Below are positions 11,276 to 23,700 of a stretch of 64,000 bases of DNA, piece after piece. This DNA comes from Bettongia penicillata ogilbyi (taxonomy: Eukaryota > Chordata > Mammalia > Diprotodontia > Potoroidae). Position 1 is the first letter of the stretch; each line of letters begins with the position of its first letter. The notes beneath the pieces were generated by a model that was given only the letters and a program-made list of their open reading frames with translations, did not search any database and was not told the origin of the DNA. Where the stretch lies: assembly GCA_023548195.1 (NCBI GenBank), contig JAJHZJ010000808.1, positions 2,771,182-2,835,181 of the forward strand. Direction: 5' to 3'. The translations under genes and the position numbers were made by a program.

Positions 11276-14080
11276 TTTTTCTTTTTTTTTTATTTAACTT
11301 TTTACATTCATTTTCACAAAATTTTGGGTTCCAAATTTTCTCCCCTTTTATCCCCTACCCCTACCCCAATACACCGAGCATTCTAATTTTTCCTATCACC
11401 AATCTGCCCTCTCTTCTGTCATCCCTCCCTTCTCTTGTCCCCATCTTCTCTTTTGTCCTGTAGGGCCAGATGACTTTTTATTCCCCATTACCTGTATTTC
11501 TTATTTCCTAGTAGCAACAACAATACTGAACAGTTGTTCCTAAAACTTTGAGTTCCAAATTCTCCCCATCCCTCCCTCCCCACCCATTCCCTTTGGGAAG
11601 GCAGGCAATTCAATATAGGCCATATCTGTGTAATTTTGCAAATGACTTCCCTGATAATCGTGTTGTGTAAGACTAACTGTATTTCCCTCCATCCTCTCCT
11701 GCCTCCCATTGTTTCTATTTTGTCTTTTAATTCTGTCCCTCCCCGAGTGTTGACTTCAAATTGCTCCCTCCTCCCATTGCCCTCCCTACCATCATCCCCC
11801 CCCTTGCTTATCTCCTTCTCCCCTACTTTCCTGTATTGTAAGATAGGTTTTCATACCAAAATGAGTGTGCATTTTATTCCTTCCTTTAGTTGAATGTGAT
11901 GAGGGTAAACTCCTTGTTTTTTTTTTTTCTCAGCTTTCCTCTTTTTCCCTCCACTAAAAAGTCTCCTGCTTGCCTCTTGAATGAGATATAATTTACCCCA
12001 TTCCATTTCACCCTCTTTCCTCCCACTGCATTTCTCTCTCACCATTTACCTTAATTTCTTTTAAGATAAGATCCCATCCTATTCAATTCACTCTGTGCTC
12101 TCTGTCTCTGTGTATGCGTGCATGTGTGTATGTGTGTGTGCGTGCACGCATGTATGTTTGTGTGTATGTGTAAGTATGTGTGTGTGGTCCCACCAACTAC
12201 CCAGATACTGAAAAATTTTAAGAGTTACAAATATTGTCTTTCCATGTAGGACTGTAAACAGTTCACTTTTGGTAAGTCCTTTATGACTTCTCTTTGCTGT
12301 TTACTTTTTCATGCTTCTTCTCATTCTTGTGTTTGAAGTCAAATTTTCTTTTCAGCTCTGGTCTTTTCATCAAGAATGCTTGAAAGTCCTCTGTTTCGAA
12401 AGACCATATTTTCCCCTGAAGTATTATGCTCAGTTTTGCGGGGTAGGTGATTCTTGGTTTGAGTCCTAGTTCCTTTGACTTCTGGAATATCCTATTCCAT
12501 GCCCTTCGATCCCTTAATGTAGAAGCTGCTAGATCTTGTGTTATCCTGATTGTATTTCCACAATACTGGAATTGTTTCTTTCTAGCTGCTTGCAAGATTT
12601 TCTCCTTGACCTGGGAATTCTGGAATTTGGCCACAATGTTCCTAGGAGTTTCTCTTTTTGGATCTCTTTCAGGCGGCGATTGATGGATTCTTTCAATACT
12701 TATTTTGCCCTCTGGTTGTAGAATATCAGGGCAGTTTTCCTTGATAATTTCATGGAAGATGATGTCTAGGCTCTTTTTTTGATCATGACTTTCAGGTAGT
12801 TCCATAATTTTTAAATTGTCTCTCCTGGATCTATTTTCCAGGTCAGTTGTTTTTCCAATGAGATATTTCCCATTCTCTTCCATTTTTTCATTCTTTTGGT
12901 TTTGTTTTGTGATTTCTTGGTTTCTCATAAAGTCATTAGACTCCATCTGTTCCATTCTAATTTTGAGAGAACTATTTTCTTCAGTGAGCTTTTGAACCTC
13001 TTTTTCCATTTGGCTAATTCTGATTTTGAAAGCATTCTTCTCCTCATTGGCTTTTTGAACCTCTTTTGCCAATTGAGTGAGCCTATTTTTCAAGCCTTAT
13101 TTTCTTCAGCATTTTTTTGGGTCTCCTTTACCAAGGTATTGACCCGTTTTTCATGCTTTTCTTGCATCTCTCTCATTTCTCTTCCCAGTTTTTCCGCTAC
13201 CTGTCTAACTTGCTTTTCAAAATCCTTTTTGAGCTCTTCCATGGCCTGAGCCCACCAGACATCCACCTGAGGTGTCTGGGATACACAGGCCCTGCCCTCC
13301 ACATCTTTCCCTGATGGTAAGAATATTTCATCATCATCAGAATTGAAATGCGGGAACATCTGCACCCCATCAAAGTAGCTCTCTATGGTCTTATTTTGCT
13401 TCCTTTTTCTGGGCATTTTCCCAGGCAGTTACTTGACTTCTGAAATTCCTCTGCACCCCAGCCTAGATCCACCCAGCTTGGGGTCTGAGATTCAAATGGG
13501 CTTTCCACAGCAGGTATGGCTTCTATTCAATGTGAGCTTAAGTTCTGGTGCTCGGGTAGGGGCAGGGCTGCCTCCTAGGCTCAGTTCCTTCAGGGGCTTT
13601 ATGCAGAGACCTTCAGTAATGAAGATCCTGCCTGCTCAGGGAGTCCTGGCCGCTGCTGCCTCTGCCACTGCCGCTGCCTCTGCCGCTCCCTCCGCCACTG
13701 CCTCCCGAGGGGGCCCGAGTCACAGAGACACCCCGCTCCCCTCTCAGCCAGCCCAGTCTCTCTCACTGATCTGGAGCGTCTGTGGGTAGAGGGACCTTCA
13801 CAGCCACTGGAGATTCCATCCCTGAAGCCTACTCAGATCTGTTCCTCTGGGGCCGCCGGCCAGGGTAGGGCAGGGATGGGCTCCACTTTCCAGGGCGCGA
13901 CGGACCCTGGGGACGGCTCTCCAGGGCTCTCTGGAATGGAAATCTTTTCCACTGTGTTTCTGCGCTCCTTGCAGTGCTCCAGAGTTCATGGGGAGTTCTT
14001 CTTGCAGGAAATATATGGGCTGTGGGTTCGGAGCTAGCATACGTGAGTCTTTCTACTCCGCCATCTTGGCTCCACCCCCC
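11276..14080 (-). mobile_element. Full-length HAL1-like element, copy 1 (ORF1 only)
   Basis: This is a 2.8-kb element read on the minus strand. It has a GC-rich 5' UTR starting at 14080 with the motif CAAGATGGCGG, then ORF1 (13416 to about 12300), a TG-rich stretch at 12097-12187, a 1-kb 3' region and an A-rich tail (poly-T on plus at 11276-11292). No ORF2 sequence lies between ORF1 and the tail. A 12-bp target-site duplication TACCAGAACAAT lies at 11264-11275 and 14081-14092. The same structure recurs at 41112 and 53495, so the lack of ORF2 belongs to the family and is not a deletion in one copy. Confidence 0.9.
12281..13416 (-). pseudogene. L1-type ORF1 of HAL1 copy 1, frameshifted
   Basis: This is the remains of an ORF1 RNA-binding protein gene. 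The N-terminal part starts MPRKRKQNKT (13416 to 13090) and the rest follows in another frame (13093 to 12281). It shows a long coiled coil (NRLTQLAKEVQKANEEKN), an RRM-like core (RSRRDNLKIM) and the C-terminal domain with YPAKLSIILQGK. It has a 1-nt loss in an A-rich stretch near 13090, a three-base loss removing one residue in WSF(N)ETEDF, and a 1-nt loss near the end that lets the frame run past the normal stop. In L1 this protein forms trimers that coat the element RNA. Confidence 0.9.
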
Positions 14081-14575
14081 TACCAGAACAATATTAAAAG
14101 ACAACTTAAATAAATAATTTTAGGTAATATTGGCAAAATTTTTAAAGGTTTCATATAACAGTCACATCCCACTTTTTTGCAAGTTTTGGCATAAAATCTG
14201 CAATGATTATGCTAGGTTAGCACTTACTGAGAATGTTCAGAGGCTTTTCCTTGGAGCTTTTGAATAGTGAAACCAAATGTTCTATCTTTTTTTTTTTTTT
14301 TTGATGGAGGGGAAAAAGTATTAAGGAAGGAATATTTGACAGTAATCTGTTAAATATCATTCTACTCAAATCATATTTCCATTGTTAATACCTTCCTCAG
14401 TTATAACTTTTCTAAAAAGATTTAAATTGTGAATTTTGCAATTGTGTATTTGAGCCTCATTTCATTTTACAAAACGTTTGTTTGACCTTGCACGTTTTAA
14501 AATAGAGCATAGTATCTTTTGTCAATTATATGTTTATTTTTATTGGCGTTTCATTTGGCATACTCTTTTTTTTAG

Positions 14576-14762
14576 TTCCTTGCTGACATGGAAAATAATG
14601 CACTCTTTCGGGATGACATTGAATGTCAGAAGCTTATTATGGAAGCTATGAAATACCATTTGTTGCCAGAGAGACGACCTATGTTACAAAGTCCTCGCAC
14701 AAAACCTAGAAAGTCAACTGTTGGCACATTATTTGCAGTTGGAGGAATGGATTCAACTAAAG
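14576..14762 (+). CDS. KLHL5: KLHL5 internal exon, BACK-kelch linker and start of kelch repeat 1
   Basis: The exon is 187 bp, entered in phase 0 and left in phase 1. The acceptor is tttag at 14575 and the donor is aaag|gtatta at 14763. It starts FLADMENN, continues the last BACK helices ([18 protein letters not shown]), passes through a basic linker ([10 protein letters not shown]) and enters the first kelch strand with the diagnostic [10 protein letters not shown]. The final G is the first base of a glycine codon completed by the next exon. It follows an intron of about 10.2 kb that holds a full-length HAL1-like insertion. Confidence 0.95.
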
Positions 14763-15324
14763 GTATTATGAAGAAGACTTCTCTATTTTGTAGAACAAAA
14801 AAACCCCAAATTTTTTTTGGTATTAGCTTATGATTGATAATTGCTTTGTCAGTAAATCTGAGCCTCCTTCCCTTAGCCCACTTCTTACATAATAATGCTT
14901 AACTAATATAGAGACATGAAAATCTGAATGGGAAAATGTTCATTGTAGGCTCTCCAGAGATCAAAATATAAAATACAAAGGTGTTAGGGAGCTAAGCAAA
15001 GCAAGGAAATATTATCCTAAACATTATGAAGAATTGAGTCTTCTCTACCTCCATATCTATTGCCAGTACTACTATGAATTTTTTTAGCCTTAGACTTAAC
15101 AGACCTACAAAACTGAACCACCATAAGAACTGCACAGTCTTGCTCCAGAGGGAAAGAGATACTTATTAGAGAAACAGACCAGGACAGCATTAATTGAACC
15201 ACCAAGAATTTGGACTATCAAGAGAATCATCAGATCAGCGACATGCACATTTTCTGTGTAACAGATATGCAGTCCTAGAAGTATACAGGCACACAATTAT
15301 TCCTGTGAAGAGGATTACAGTTGA

Positions 15325-15500
15325 TCCTGAGGGCATGGGCAGGACTCAGGGAGTAGAGCACTGGACCAGGAGTCAGGAAGACCTGAGTTCAAATGCAGCC
15401 TCAGACACTTAGCCACTCTCATTTGTAAAATGAAGAGAGTCATAGCATCCACCTCTGAGGTTTGTTGTGAGGATAAAATGGGACAAATCCTAACTATTAT
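15325..15500 (+). mobile_element. SINE (tRNA head, MIR-type 3' part)
   Basis: It contains 'gtagagcactggaccaggagtcagga', 'cctgagttcaaatgcagcctcagacac' and a tail with 'aggtttgttgtgaggataaaatggg', typical of old mammalian CORE-SINEs. Confidence 0.7.
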
Positions 15501-16559
15501 TGCCTCTTATTACCTGTACCAAGAACCAATGGAACTCCAAAGCCCATTGACTTCTCATATTCTGGGATAGAGGCAGAGAAATGAGGGATGAGGCTACAGA
15601 GTCAGACCACTGCTCCCTCACAGTTGCTTGAAAGTGAGAAAGTCATGAATGTAGCCCAGAGGCCACCCATCTTATCCATTAACAAAAGTGAGAGGAGAGG
15701 AAAGGAGAACTCTCATTCTTTCTTTAGGCAGAAGAGTAACAAGAAAGGTCAAAGTCTCAACTCCAGAACCCCAGCATCCCTTTCAGATTAAGTCATCTGT
15801 TCATCCTTGTGTTCCCTCAGCTCCACCTCCTTGGAACTGATGCAGTTCCTCACCATATCAAAAGCTCTTCCCGAAAGATGTTAGTTTGGAAGGAGGGGAA
15901 TTAGATAAACACTGAAGGAATAGAGATTTTTACCCTCTCCTTCAAGTGCACAGTACTGAATCAAGAGAAAGGTTTTAGTTGTCAGATGTGCTTATTTGTA
16001 TCAAGTGTAGCAGATCTGGGAATACAACTGTAAGGTTTCAGTTAGTAACTATGACATTACCAAGGAAAGTAAGGAACCTGAAACACTTTAACGAGGGGTT
16101 TTTTGGTGATCTAGAAAACTATTTTGTGTTTCAGCTTTTACTTTTCTCCTTCCCTTTCCCCACAAATATATTTGCCAGGTTGATTTGGGCATATTAGAAA
16201 AACATGATTATTTCCTAGTTGGAACAAACCCAGTTTTATTTAGTGTGTATGCTGAAAGTTATTTCTTCAGCTACTAAGAATATTCAGTAAAACTCCACAA
16301 CTGCTGCCACTATTACTAATCATACTCTTTCCAGATTATTACAGATCAACCTTCAGAGGCCATGTCTGGAGCTACTGAGTGTTCAAGGCTTGTGACTGCA
16401 GGTTCTAATAGATGGTTCCTAACTTTCCCCTCTGAACATGGCCCAGTTACTGCTGCTCTTAAGAATTACCACTGAAATGCTTTGACTTCTCTAAACAAGT
16501 GGCAAAATTTCACTTGACTTTGCAGTTACTAGGGTTTCGATTGAGAAAGGACTACACAG

Positions 16560-17180
16560 AACCAGAAAGAAAGGGGTTAGAACTTTCCTACTTAGAGTGG
16601 CTGGTAGAGGATTGGGTACTCAGTTGGATATCTTACCCTACAGGAAATTAAGAGGAAAGGAAGGGTGGAGAGATGATAGAAGGGAGGGCAGATTGGGAAG
16701 AGGGTAGTCAGAAGCAAACCATTTTCAAAAGGAACAGGGTCAAAGTTGAAAATAAGTAAGTGAGGGGCAGGAATAGGATGGAGGGAAATATAGTTAGTCT
16801 TTCACAACATGACTATTATGGAAGTGTTTTGCATAACTACACATGTATAACCTATATTGAATGACTTGCCTTCTCAATGAGGGTGGGTGGAAAAGAAAGA
16901 AAAAAGAATTTGGAATGCAAAGTTTTAAAAACAAATATTAAAAGTTGTTTTTACATGCAACTGAAAATTAATGTAGGCAGAGGGGTACAGACGTCTATAT
17001 TGCCCTACAAAAAAATAAGGGGTAAGGGGGAGGTGATAAAAGGGAGGGCAGACTGGGCAAAGAGGTAATTAGAATGCATGCCATATAGGGGGAGGGGGAG
17101 GGGAGAGATAGGGAGAAAAATCTAGAACTCTTGTGGAAATGAAGGTTGAAAACTAAAAATAAATAAGTAAAAGAAAAAAA
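16560..17180 (+). mobile_element. L1-lineage 3' end
   Basis: It matches the sense-strand 3' region of the HAL1-like copy at 55850-56337: 'gatggaggg', 'cacaacatgactattatggaagt', 'cctatattgaat', then an A-rich tail ending 'gaaaactaaaaataaataagtaaa'. It has no ORF. It may derive from an L1 or a HAL1, since the two share 3' ends here. Confidence 0.75.
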
Positions 17181-17249
17181 CTTGATTCTCCTTACCTGAA
17201 ATTTTTAGCTTGAATTTCAAAGTTATATAACCCTAACCCATATATACTT

Positions 17250-17390
17250 TTTTGGGAGGCAGTTGAGGTTAAGTGACTTGTCCAGGGTCACGCAGCTAAT
17301 AAGTGTCTGAGACTGAACTTGAACTCAAGTTTTCCTGACTCTAGAGCCAGTGTTTTCATTCATGGCACCATTCTGTTACAGGAATCCACT
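17250..17390 (-). mobile_element. SINE fragment, antisense
   Basis: The segment 'ttaagtgacttgtccagggtcacgcagctaataagtgtctgag' is the complement of a tRNA-derived SINE body. Confidence 0.7.
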
Positions 17391-17509
17391 CCAGTTTGGT
17401 CTGTTCTTTGTGTCTTGAACCACCTTATGCTCAGAGTAGGGCCAATGTTAGTTGATTAGCTGATTGAAAACAACCTTACTTTCCTCAGTGTCTCCTTTCC
17501 CCTTTCCAC

Positions 17510-17990
17510 CACTCCAAATTTTACTCATCCTTTAAGTGACCAAGCCTGGGTGCTTTGTTGCTACTCTCTTTCACTTAATTATTATCATTATACACCAGAA
17601 TTAGATCATGATCTGTTTTGCATTTGAAATCATTTGTGGCTTGGCTTCTTGTTTGGATGTTAGTTCCATTAGAGCAGGATCCTTTTTATTTTTGTATCTT
17701 GCTTAATAAATGCTTATTATGCTGGATTGGATTTGATTGAAATAAAGTTTCACCACCTCCAGGAGGCCTTGGCCTGGTCACTTAGGAACACAATAATTTC
17801 TTCTTCCTGTGAACTCCCTCTTTTAGCCTTTAATCTACACTGTCTTATGACATCTCTTGAATCATTGTTTTGTATTACTACTTCATATTTAGTGTCCATA
17901 ATTAAACTATAAGCTGTGTGAGGAAAGGAACCCTTTCTCATAAGTCTTTGTATCCACAAAGAATACAGCACATATGTGTAATGTGTGTTC
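17510..17990 (+). mobile_element. L2-type LINE 3' ends
   Basis: Two adjacent copies of the L2-like terminus are visible. One ends 'cttgcttaataaatgcttattatg' (about 17700). The other has 'aactataagctgtgtgaggaaaggaacc' and ends in ATTC repeats at 17990-18002. Confidence 0.5.
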
Positions 17991-18109
17991 ATTCATTCAT
18001 TCAGATATTTGAATGAGTGATACAATGACTTAGCTGGAAGAGATAAATGTATGGATATTTGACAGCACCCATAGTGGCTGAGCTGGGACCAGCACACTCT
18101 CAGTTCAAA

Positions 18110-18480
18110 GTTCTTTCTATATTGTCACAGAAAAGTAAACTAATAGTCCTCTGCACTGCTAGGGAAGGCTTCGTAGAGGATATGAGATTTAGGCTGAGTC
18201 CTACAGGAGAGGTAGAATTTGAAGAACAGAGAGTGGAGAGGCATTCTGAGTAAGAGAAGCCACATAAGTAGAAATGATGGTTTTCAAGGACTATGAGCAC
18301 TGACCATTATGGCTAGAGCAGATTTACAGAAGGATATTTGGAGCTGATTGAGACCTTAGAAGGACTCATTGCGCCAGGGTAAAATGAAGCACTTCGTGGG
18401 GTGGCAGGGCAGATGGGGAGCGTAAGGGAAGAACAACTCTAACGATGGCTTCACCACTTTCCATTTTTGTTCAGGAAAAG
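18110..18480 (-). mobile_element. L2 LINE fragment, antisense
   Basis: Plus-strand wording 'gggaaggcttcgtagaggatatgagatttaggctgagtcc' and 'ttgaagaacagagagtggagaggcattctga' is the complement of the L2 3' region just 5' of the part seen at 7735. Confidence 0.5.
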
Positions 18481-19513
18481 CAATGTCTTCTCTAGGAGGT
18501 CTAAGACATTAATTAATTTATGGAGAAGCTAGACTTTAGGATAGTCAACCATTGTAATTGGTTAAATAGGATGAGGAGCATGTGGTGCTGTGAAGGTTCA
18601 TTAATAGGGTGATGCCAATGTCTGTTCTGAGATCCCAGGTGGGCCTTTCTGGCCCAAGGTACATTTATCTATGAAGTCATAATTTTGAAGACAAGGAATA
18701 CATTTTTGGCTGGTTTAGGAATATAAAGCAAGAAATGGTGAGAGGTAATTAAAACTACTTAGGTGTGCAGGATGATAAAGGATGGCATGAGGATAGTATT
18801 CCCAGTGACCTTCATCTTTAAATTGCTTGGCCATTACCAGGAAAATGGCCTTTGGCTGATTGTTATCTCTAGTTTAAGGACAAAGTCCCTTTGATAGAAG
18901 TTCTTGTCGTTTGGGTAGAAAGGCACGGAGAGGGAAGGGCAGGATATCATAAGTTTCTAATATCCAAGGATTCTAATATTAGATGAAAGAGTATCTTGAT
19001 TGTTAATAAAGTTATATAGAAATGTACGTGCATTTATACATCCTCTAGTAATTAGTATCTATTTATATCCTAAGATGATAATATTTGTATTTACAAAGGT
19101 CCTAAACAGCAAGTATGTTCTTTTTGAAGAAAGGTTGTACTGTAGCACTCACAAATCAGTCACTATGTGGGTAAGTTATAGTAATCATAGTTTATCTGGA
19201 CCTGACCAAAAATTCCATAGAGTAGAGAAATGTGAGGAATTTACATTACTTAGGCGATGCCTTTAAAAATCACACAGCCCCTCTGAATGTCAGGGAATTT
19301 GTGGTCCGTTATTGTCACACTTGAATTTTAAAGTAGAGGAAAGAATTTCAGAAAATTCATTTTGGATGACCCAAATCTTTTCATATGTTTTCTGTTAGGA
19401 ACTAGAGTTTTTGTTTATTTCCTAATATTGTCAGTTTTCTATTTTAATTATGTATATGATATTGTACATATTATAAATGGATATGCATGTGAATATTGAA
19501 AGTGCCCTAAAAG

Positions 19514-19566
19514 ATCTTAAATAGCTTAATAAAATATCTTAAATAGCTTAATAAAATATCTTAAAT
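19514..19566. repeat. Tandem repeat, 22-bp unit x 2.4
   Basis: The unit atcttaaatagcttaataaa(at) repeats at 19514-19535 and 19536-19557, with a partial third copy, about 110 bp upstream of a KLHL5 acceptor. Confidence 0.95.
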
Positions 19567-19676
19567 ATGTTCAGTTAATGCTAAATAAATATTATTTTTA
19601 TATATGAATAGCTCAATTAAAAGCAACAATTATGATGAAACATAGTTAAATGTAATTTTGATATATGTTAATTAAG

Positions 19677-19901
19677 GAGCAACAAGTATTGAAAAATATG
19701 ATCTCCGTACAAACATGTGGACTCCAGTAGCTAACATGAATGGGCGGAGACTACAGTTTGGTGTTGCAGTATTGGATGACAAGCTGTATGTGGTTGGTGG
19801 TAGAGATGGACTAAAGACCTTGAACACTGTGGAGTGTTATAATCCCAAAACAAAAACTTGGAGTGTGATGCCACCTATGTCCACACACCGGCATGGCCTA
19901 G
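19677..19901 (+). CDS. KLHL5: KLHL5 internal exon, kelch repeats 1-2
   Basis: This 225-bp exon is symmetric, phase 1 in and phase 1 out. The acceptor is ttaag at 19676 and the donor is ctag|gtaaga at 19902. It completes kelch repeat 1 (the tyrosine and spaced tryptophan of YDLRTNMW) and encodes most of repeat 2 with LYVVGGRDG and [13 protein letters not shown]. Each kelch repeat forms one blade of a beta-propeller; the double glycine and the downstream Y/W pair are the family signature. Removing it would keep the frame but delete one blade, so it could be skipped in principle; nothing here shows that this happens. Confidence 0.96.
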
Positions 19902-21441
19902 GTAAGAATAACAATATATATTATAAAAATTTGTTTCATACCTAAAGAGTCATTTTGGGTAAGTATCCTACACAATTTAGTAGATGGTTTGGTGATTTCA
20001 AATTCAACATCTGTTGGCCAATCATTTGATAACTGTGATAAAAATTATCTGAGGACCTATTGAAGGGTGCTGCTGCCAACCATAAAAATCAACAACACAG
20101 AAATAGGGGAAACCTGGCTTATTACACTCAGCATAGGCATCACTGTATACAAAAGTCAGGTAACCCAGAACATCAGCTTCAACAGCATCATATAGGTTTT
20201 GGTTACATAAGCAAAATGGGTACAAGGGAATTTCAGAGAGTAAATAAGGGAAAATAATGATTTACAGTCCAAAGAATAGATGGCAGAGGATTTGTCAGGT
20301 AAAGTAGGAAACTCTCCAGTTAGCCACATCAGACTTGGAGCTGATTAGGTTGATTGTCCAGACTCTGGTTAATTATGTGACCTGTTCATCTTAAGTAAAT
20401 GGTGGTAAGAAAATTGTCAGAAAATCTCTTATGACCACAATGAGCCTCGCAGAATTTAGCTTAGTGATAGGTATGTAGCCCATTACTAGGCCTGTACTCA
20501 AAGCCTTTTGAGACTTCAAAAGTCTACAATTTTTACATTTTTTTATCAGGCTGAAGTAATGAAACAGGAGAAAGTTCTTTACAGTGGCACTTCTGGCAGG
20601 GTGTTTAGGGCAACTTAATAGGAATGGGGCCATTGTATGTACTCAATCAAACTAGCCTGTGTTTGGCCAGTATGGTAAGAATGTGATGGAAGGGAATGGT
20701 ATGAGTGCAGGGGAGAAGCCAATTGAGGGTAGAAATGCAGTATGGCTACAGTGCCTCTGGTATTTGTATACAAGTCCAAAGTCTTCCTCTTCTCTTTGTA
20801 GTCGCTGGAGATGTTTACAAGTTGTCTGACATGTTGGTTCATGCTATTCTACACCTGATACACATCTTCTATCCAAACTGTAGTAAGCAGTAATGAAAGC
20901 TGTAGAGAGATCCAGCTTAGAGATACCTATCTGAATTGTGTTAGGTAAATTTATTCCGGATTTCCTGTCCTTGAAGAAGAAATAAAGTTTTTCTCTACCT
21001 TTAAGCAGAAGGGGGGATGAACTGGAAGGGCAGACGGAGGCATATATTTTTATATATAACCAATGTGTTGATTTGTCTTGCTTCATCATGCTTTTTTGTT
21101 ACTATGGTACACTGGAAGAGAGTGGAATCAGTGCTTGGGCAGGGTGGACGGTGACAATCATGCAAAAAAAGATCAGTGAAACTTTATTTTTAAAATGGAA
21201 TGAAACGGTTGTCATATGTATGGCACCATTTACCATCCCCAGATTGACTGGTTTTGTTTTTGTTAATATCATAACTACTATTGCCACTGTTTCTGCATCC
21301 ATATAGAAATTATAATTGATCACTAGACGGCCATATTCTTAACAAGAATTTTAGCATGTCATTGGACTTAAGAGTTTAAATTTAAGTGAGTATTCTGAGC
21401 TCCAGAAGAAATTTTTAAATTATTTTTCCCCCTCTTTGCAG
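19902..21441 (+). other. KLHL5: KLHL5 intron of 1.5 kb, mostly unique sequence
   Basis: It is the shortest intron in the window and the only one in which I see no clear interspersed repeat. Several short chance frames overlap each other on both strands without family features. Confidence 0.6.
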
Positions 21442-21604
21442 GTGTTGCTGTATTGGAAGGTCCTATGTATGCTGTCGGTGGGCATGATGGCTGGAGCTAC
21501 CTAAATACAGTGGAGCGATGGGACCCTCAGGCTCGTCAGTGGAATTTTGTTGCCAGTATGTCCACACCCAGGAGCACAGTTGGTGTGGCAGTATTAAGTG
21601 GAAA
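21442..21604 (+). CDS. KLHL5: KLHL5 internal exon, kelch repeat 3
   Basis: This is a 163-bp exon, phase 1 in and phase 2 out. The acceptor is ctttgcag at 21441 and the donor is gaaa|gtaagg at 21605. It encodes the end of repeat 2 and repeat 3 with [20 protein letters not shown], then [18 protein letters not shown], ending in the first two bases of a lysine codon. The following intron is the largest in the window, about 17.9 kb, and carries the two processed gene copies. Confidence 0.96.
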
Positions 21605-23568
21605 GTAAGGAAATATTAATATTTAAATGGATGAGGCAGGGGAGAAGGGAGGATTGGGAATCCAGATCAAACTTTACAGTTAAATTCAAATCCAGATATT
21701 TATATGAATAATTCATAAGCAGGAATTACTTGTAAAGTGAAGTGCCACAATTTTTCAGATGGTATGGATTGTTAGCCATAGTATTATGTATCAAAATGTT
21801 AACTCCAATTTTAAGTCTAGTTTGAAGACTTAATTTCAAGAAAATAAAACATTCTTCATTTAAATACTTAGATTATAAATTTCTAGTTACTCAGGGTAAA
21901 GAAAAGCTATTTAAATATTTATTACAATCCATCATTAAACAATATTTAAATAACTAGTTGTTTCTACTCTTAAAAATTTTCTTTTTTAATACTAAAATAT
22001 CTCAATGAATTAACTAGTTTATATTCCTTCTGCTTTTTCTCCACCCTGGTTTCTCTGCCTCCTTTTCTCTGCTGGTTCAATGAATTCTTTTCCTTAGGAA
22101 AGGACTGGTGGTGGAATTTGCATAAACATAAAGTCTTCTTTTCCCTTGATTAGTCAGGGGCTGACTATATTATCTGTGATTTTTTAGTGTTTTATTTTTC
22201 ATAAGATGAAACCCAATAGGTTATTAATTACAAAATAATCACTACACTCCTTTTCTTTCTCCACTAGAAAGTTAAAAACACCAGGGAGTCTATTTTTTCA
22301 AATAGGAATTCATGAAAGTTAATGAGGATTTTGGGTTATCTGTGGATTTCAGTTGTCTAAACTATCATTTTTTTTCCCCATTAACACAAATAATCACTGC
22401 CTATTGTTTATGTATCTTTCCTTTTGCAGAATTATTAGGAAGTAGGAAGAAATGAAATGTCTTTTTATTTTTTATTGTTACTGCTATGTTACTATAACAC
22501 TAATTTTTTACTAAACTTTACCTTAAGAAAAAATATACAAGCTTTAATTTGGAACAATGTGCAGTCTACTCATTGGAGAAGAGGTTCTGACTTGCCCAGT
22601 GTCACACAACTGTCAAGTGTCATTCCTGCTCCTCTTACTCCAAATATTCTTTCCAATACACTGAGGTCCCACTGAACTCTAAAATTGTGAATTTAGTCAG
22701 AGAAAATTTTGCAAAGTAGGTAGAACTTGGACTTTGAAAATTTAAAGGAAAATAGGATTCAAGTAGCAGGAAGTGGGAAGAGAAACTAATTCTAAGTAAG
22801 ATGAAGAAAGGCACACAAGGTGTCTGGAGGACAGTGAGCAGAAGAGTCTGTGTGTATCAGACCACTTGTGTAGCAGAATAGGTGGCAAGGACATTGAAAA
22901 GATAGACTTCGGTCAGTTTTTGGAAGGCCTTGAATTTCTTGTTAGATACTGCATTCTATTGCACATCTACCCTGTGCCTTTCCATTGAAATAGCTGTATT
23001 CTGTTGAATTAAAAATAGCTGCTTCTATGTTTTAAAAATTTTTATGAAAATGTTCTTATCTCTTCCACATTTTCACGGACTTTGACCATGCCTACGCAGG
23101 GTCCATGATTCTCCCATTTGTACTCTTTAGAACTATGCCACCAAGCTATAGGTAAACAAGAATTTACCTGCAGCTAAATCACTGAACAATTCATCTGCAG
23201 TGTATCTATGAAAACTGAGGAAACATCTCAGGGGTTTATTTGCTTTCAGTTCACCTAAGGGTGCCCATGCTAACTAAGGGAATAATTTTCCCTCGTATTT
23301 GGACATTTTAGTTTCTTGTCAGAGACACCAGAAGAGTAAAAGAAAAGAATCCGAAGAAGGGAGTTAATTGTCTTTTGTTGCATTGATGTAGCCATACAAG
23401 TGTAAAGAAAACTGTATTATTGTTTAGACAAACAACGCAGAATCCTACAGATCAGAAAAACATGTAGTGCTCTCTCGTTTGGCCTTTAGGATTAGAATAT
23501 GAGGTGGCTCATTTGGAAGTTTTTCACAGTAGCTGATATAGTACTTTCTCCTAATAGAAGAGAGGTTC

Positions 23569-23700
23569 TTAACCTGGGGCTGTGAACTTAAAAATATATA
23601 CATATGTATATGTGTACATAAGTATATACATATACACCCAGGTGAATATGTATATGTGTATAACTTTTTTCCGTATAATTGGTTTCCTTTGTTATCCTCT
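23569..23700 (+). mobile_element. Left part of the DNA-transposon-like family, with TA/TG expansion
   Basis: It begins 'gaggttcttaacctggggctgtgaac' and continues 'ataattggtttcctttgttatcc'. A tatacat-type microsatellite occupies 23590-23665 inside it. Confidence 0.45.

Larger units (their letters stand above)
4362..14575 (+). other. KLHL5: KLHL5 intron of 10.2 kb, repeat-filled
   Basis: Contents in order are an L1 3'-tail fragment, a MIR-like SINE, fragments of a DNA-transposon-like family, SINEs at 6982 and 7405, an L2 fragment in antisense, L3/CR1-like LINE debris, a long CA/CT microsatellite and a full-length HAL1-like element in antisense. No conserved coding frame belonging to another gene was seen. 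Confidence 0.8.
14763..19676 (+). other. KLHL5: KLHL5 intron of 4.9 kb
   Basis: It contains a SINE at 15325, an L1 3' tail at 16560-17180, a SINE fragment at 17250, L2 3'-end fragments around 17510-17990, an antisense L2 piece at 18110-18480 and a 22-bp tandem repeat at 19514. There is no other gene. Confidence 0.8.

Noticed and set aside
12447..13249. Plus-strand frames opposite the ORF1 of copies 1, 2 and 4
   Set aside because: They are antisense shadows of the ORF1 coiled coil, rich in Phe/Leu/Ser, and have no support of their own.
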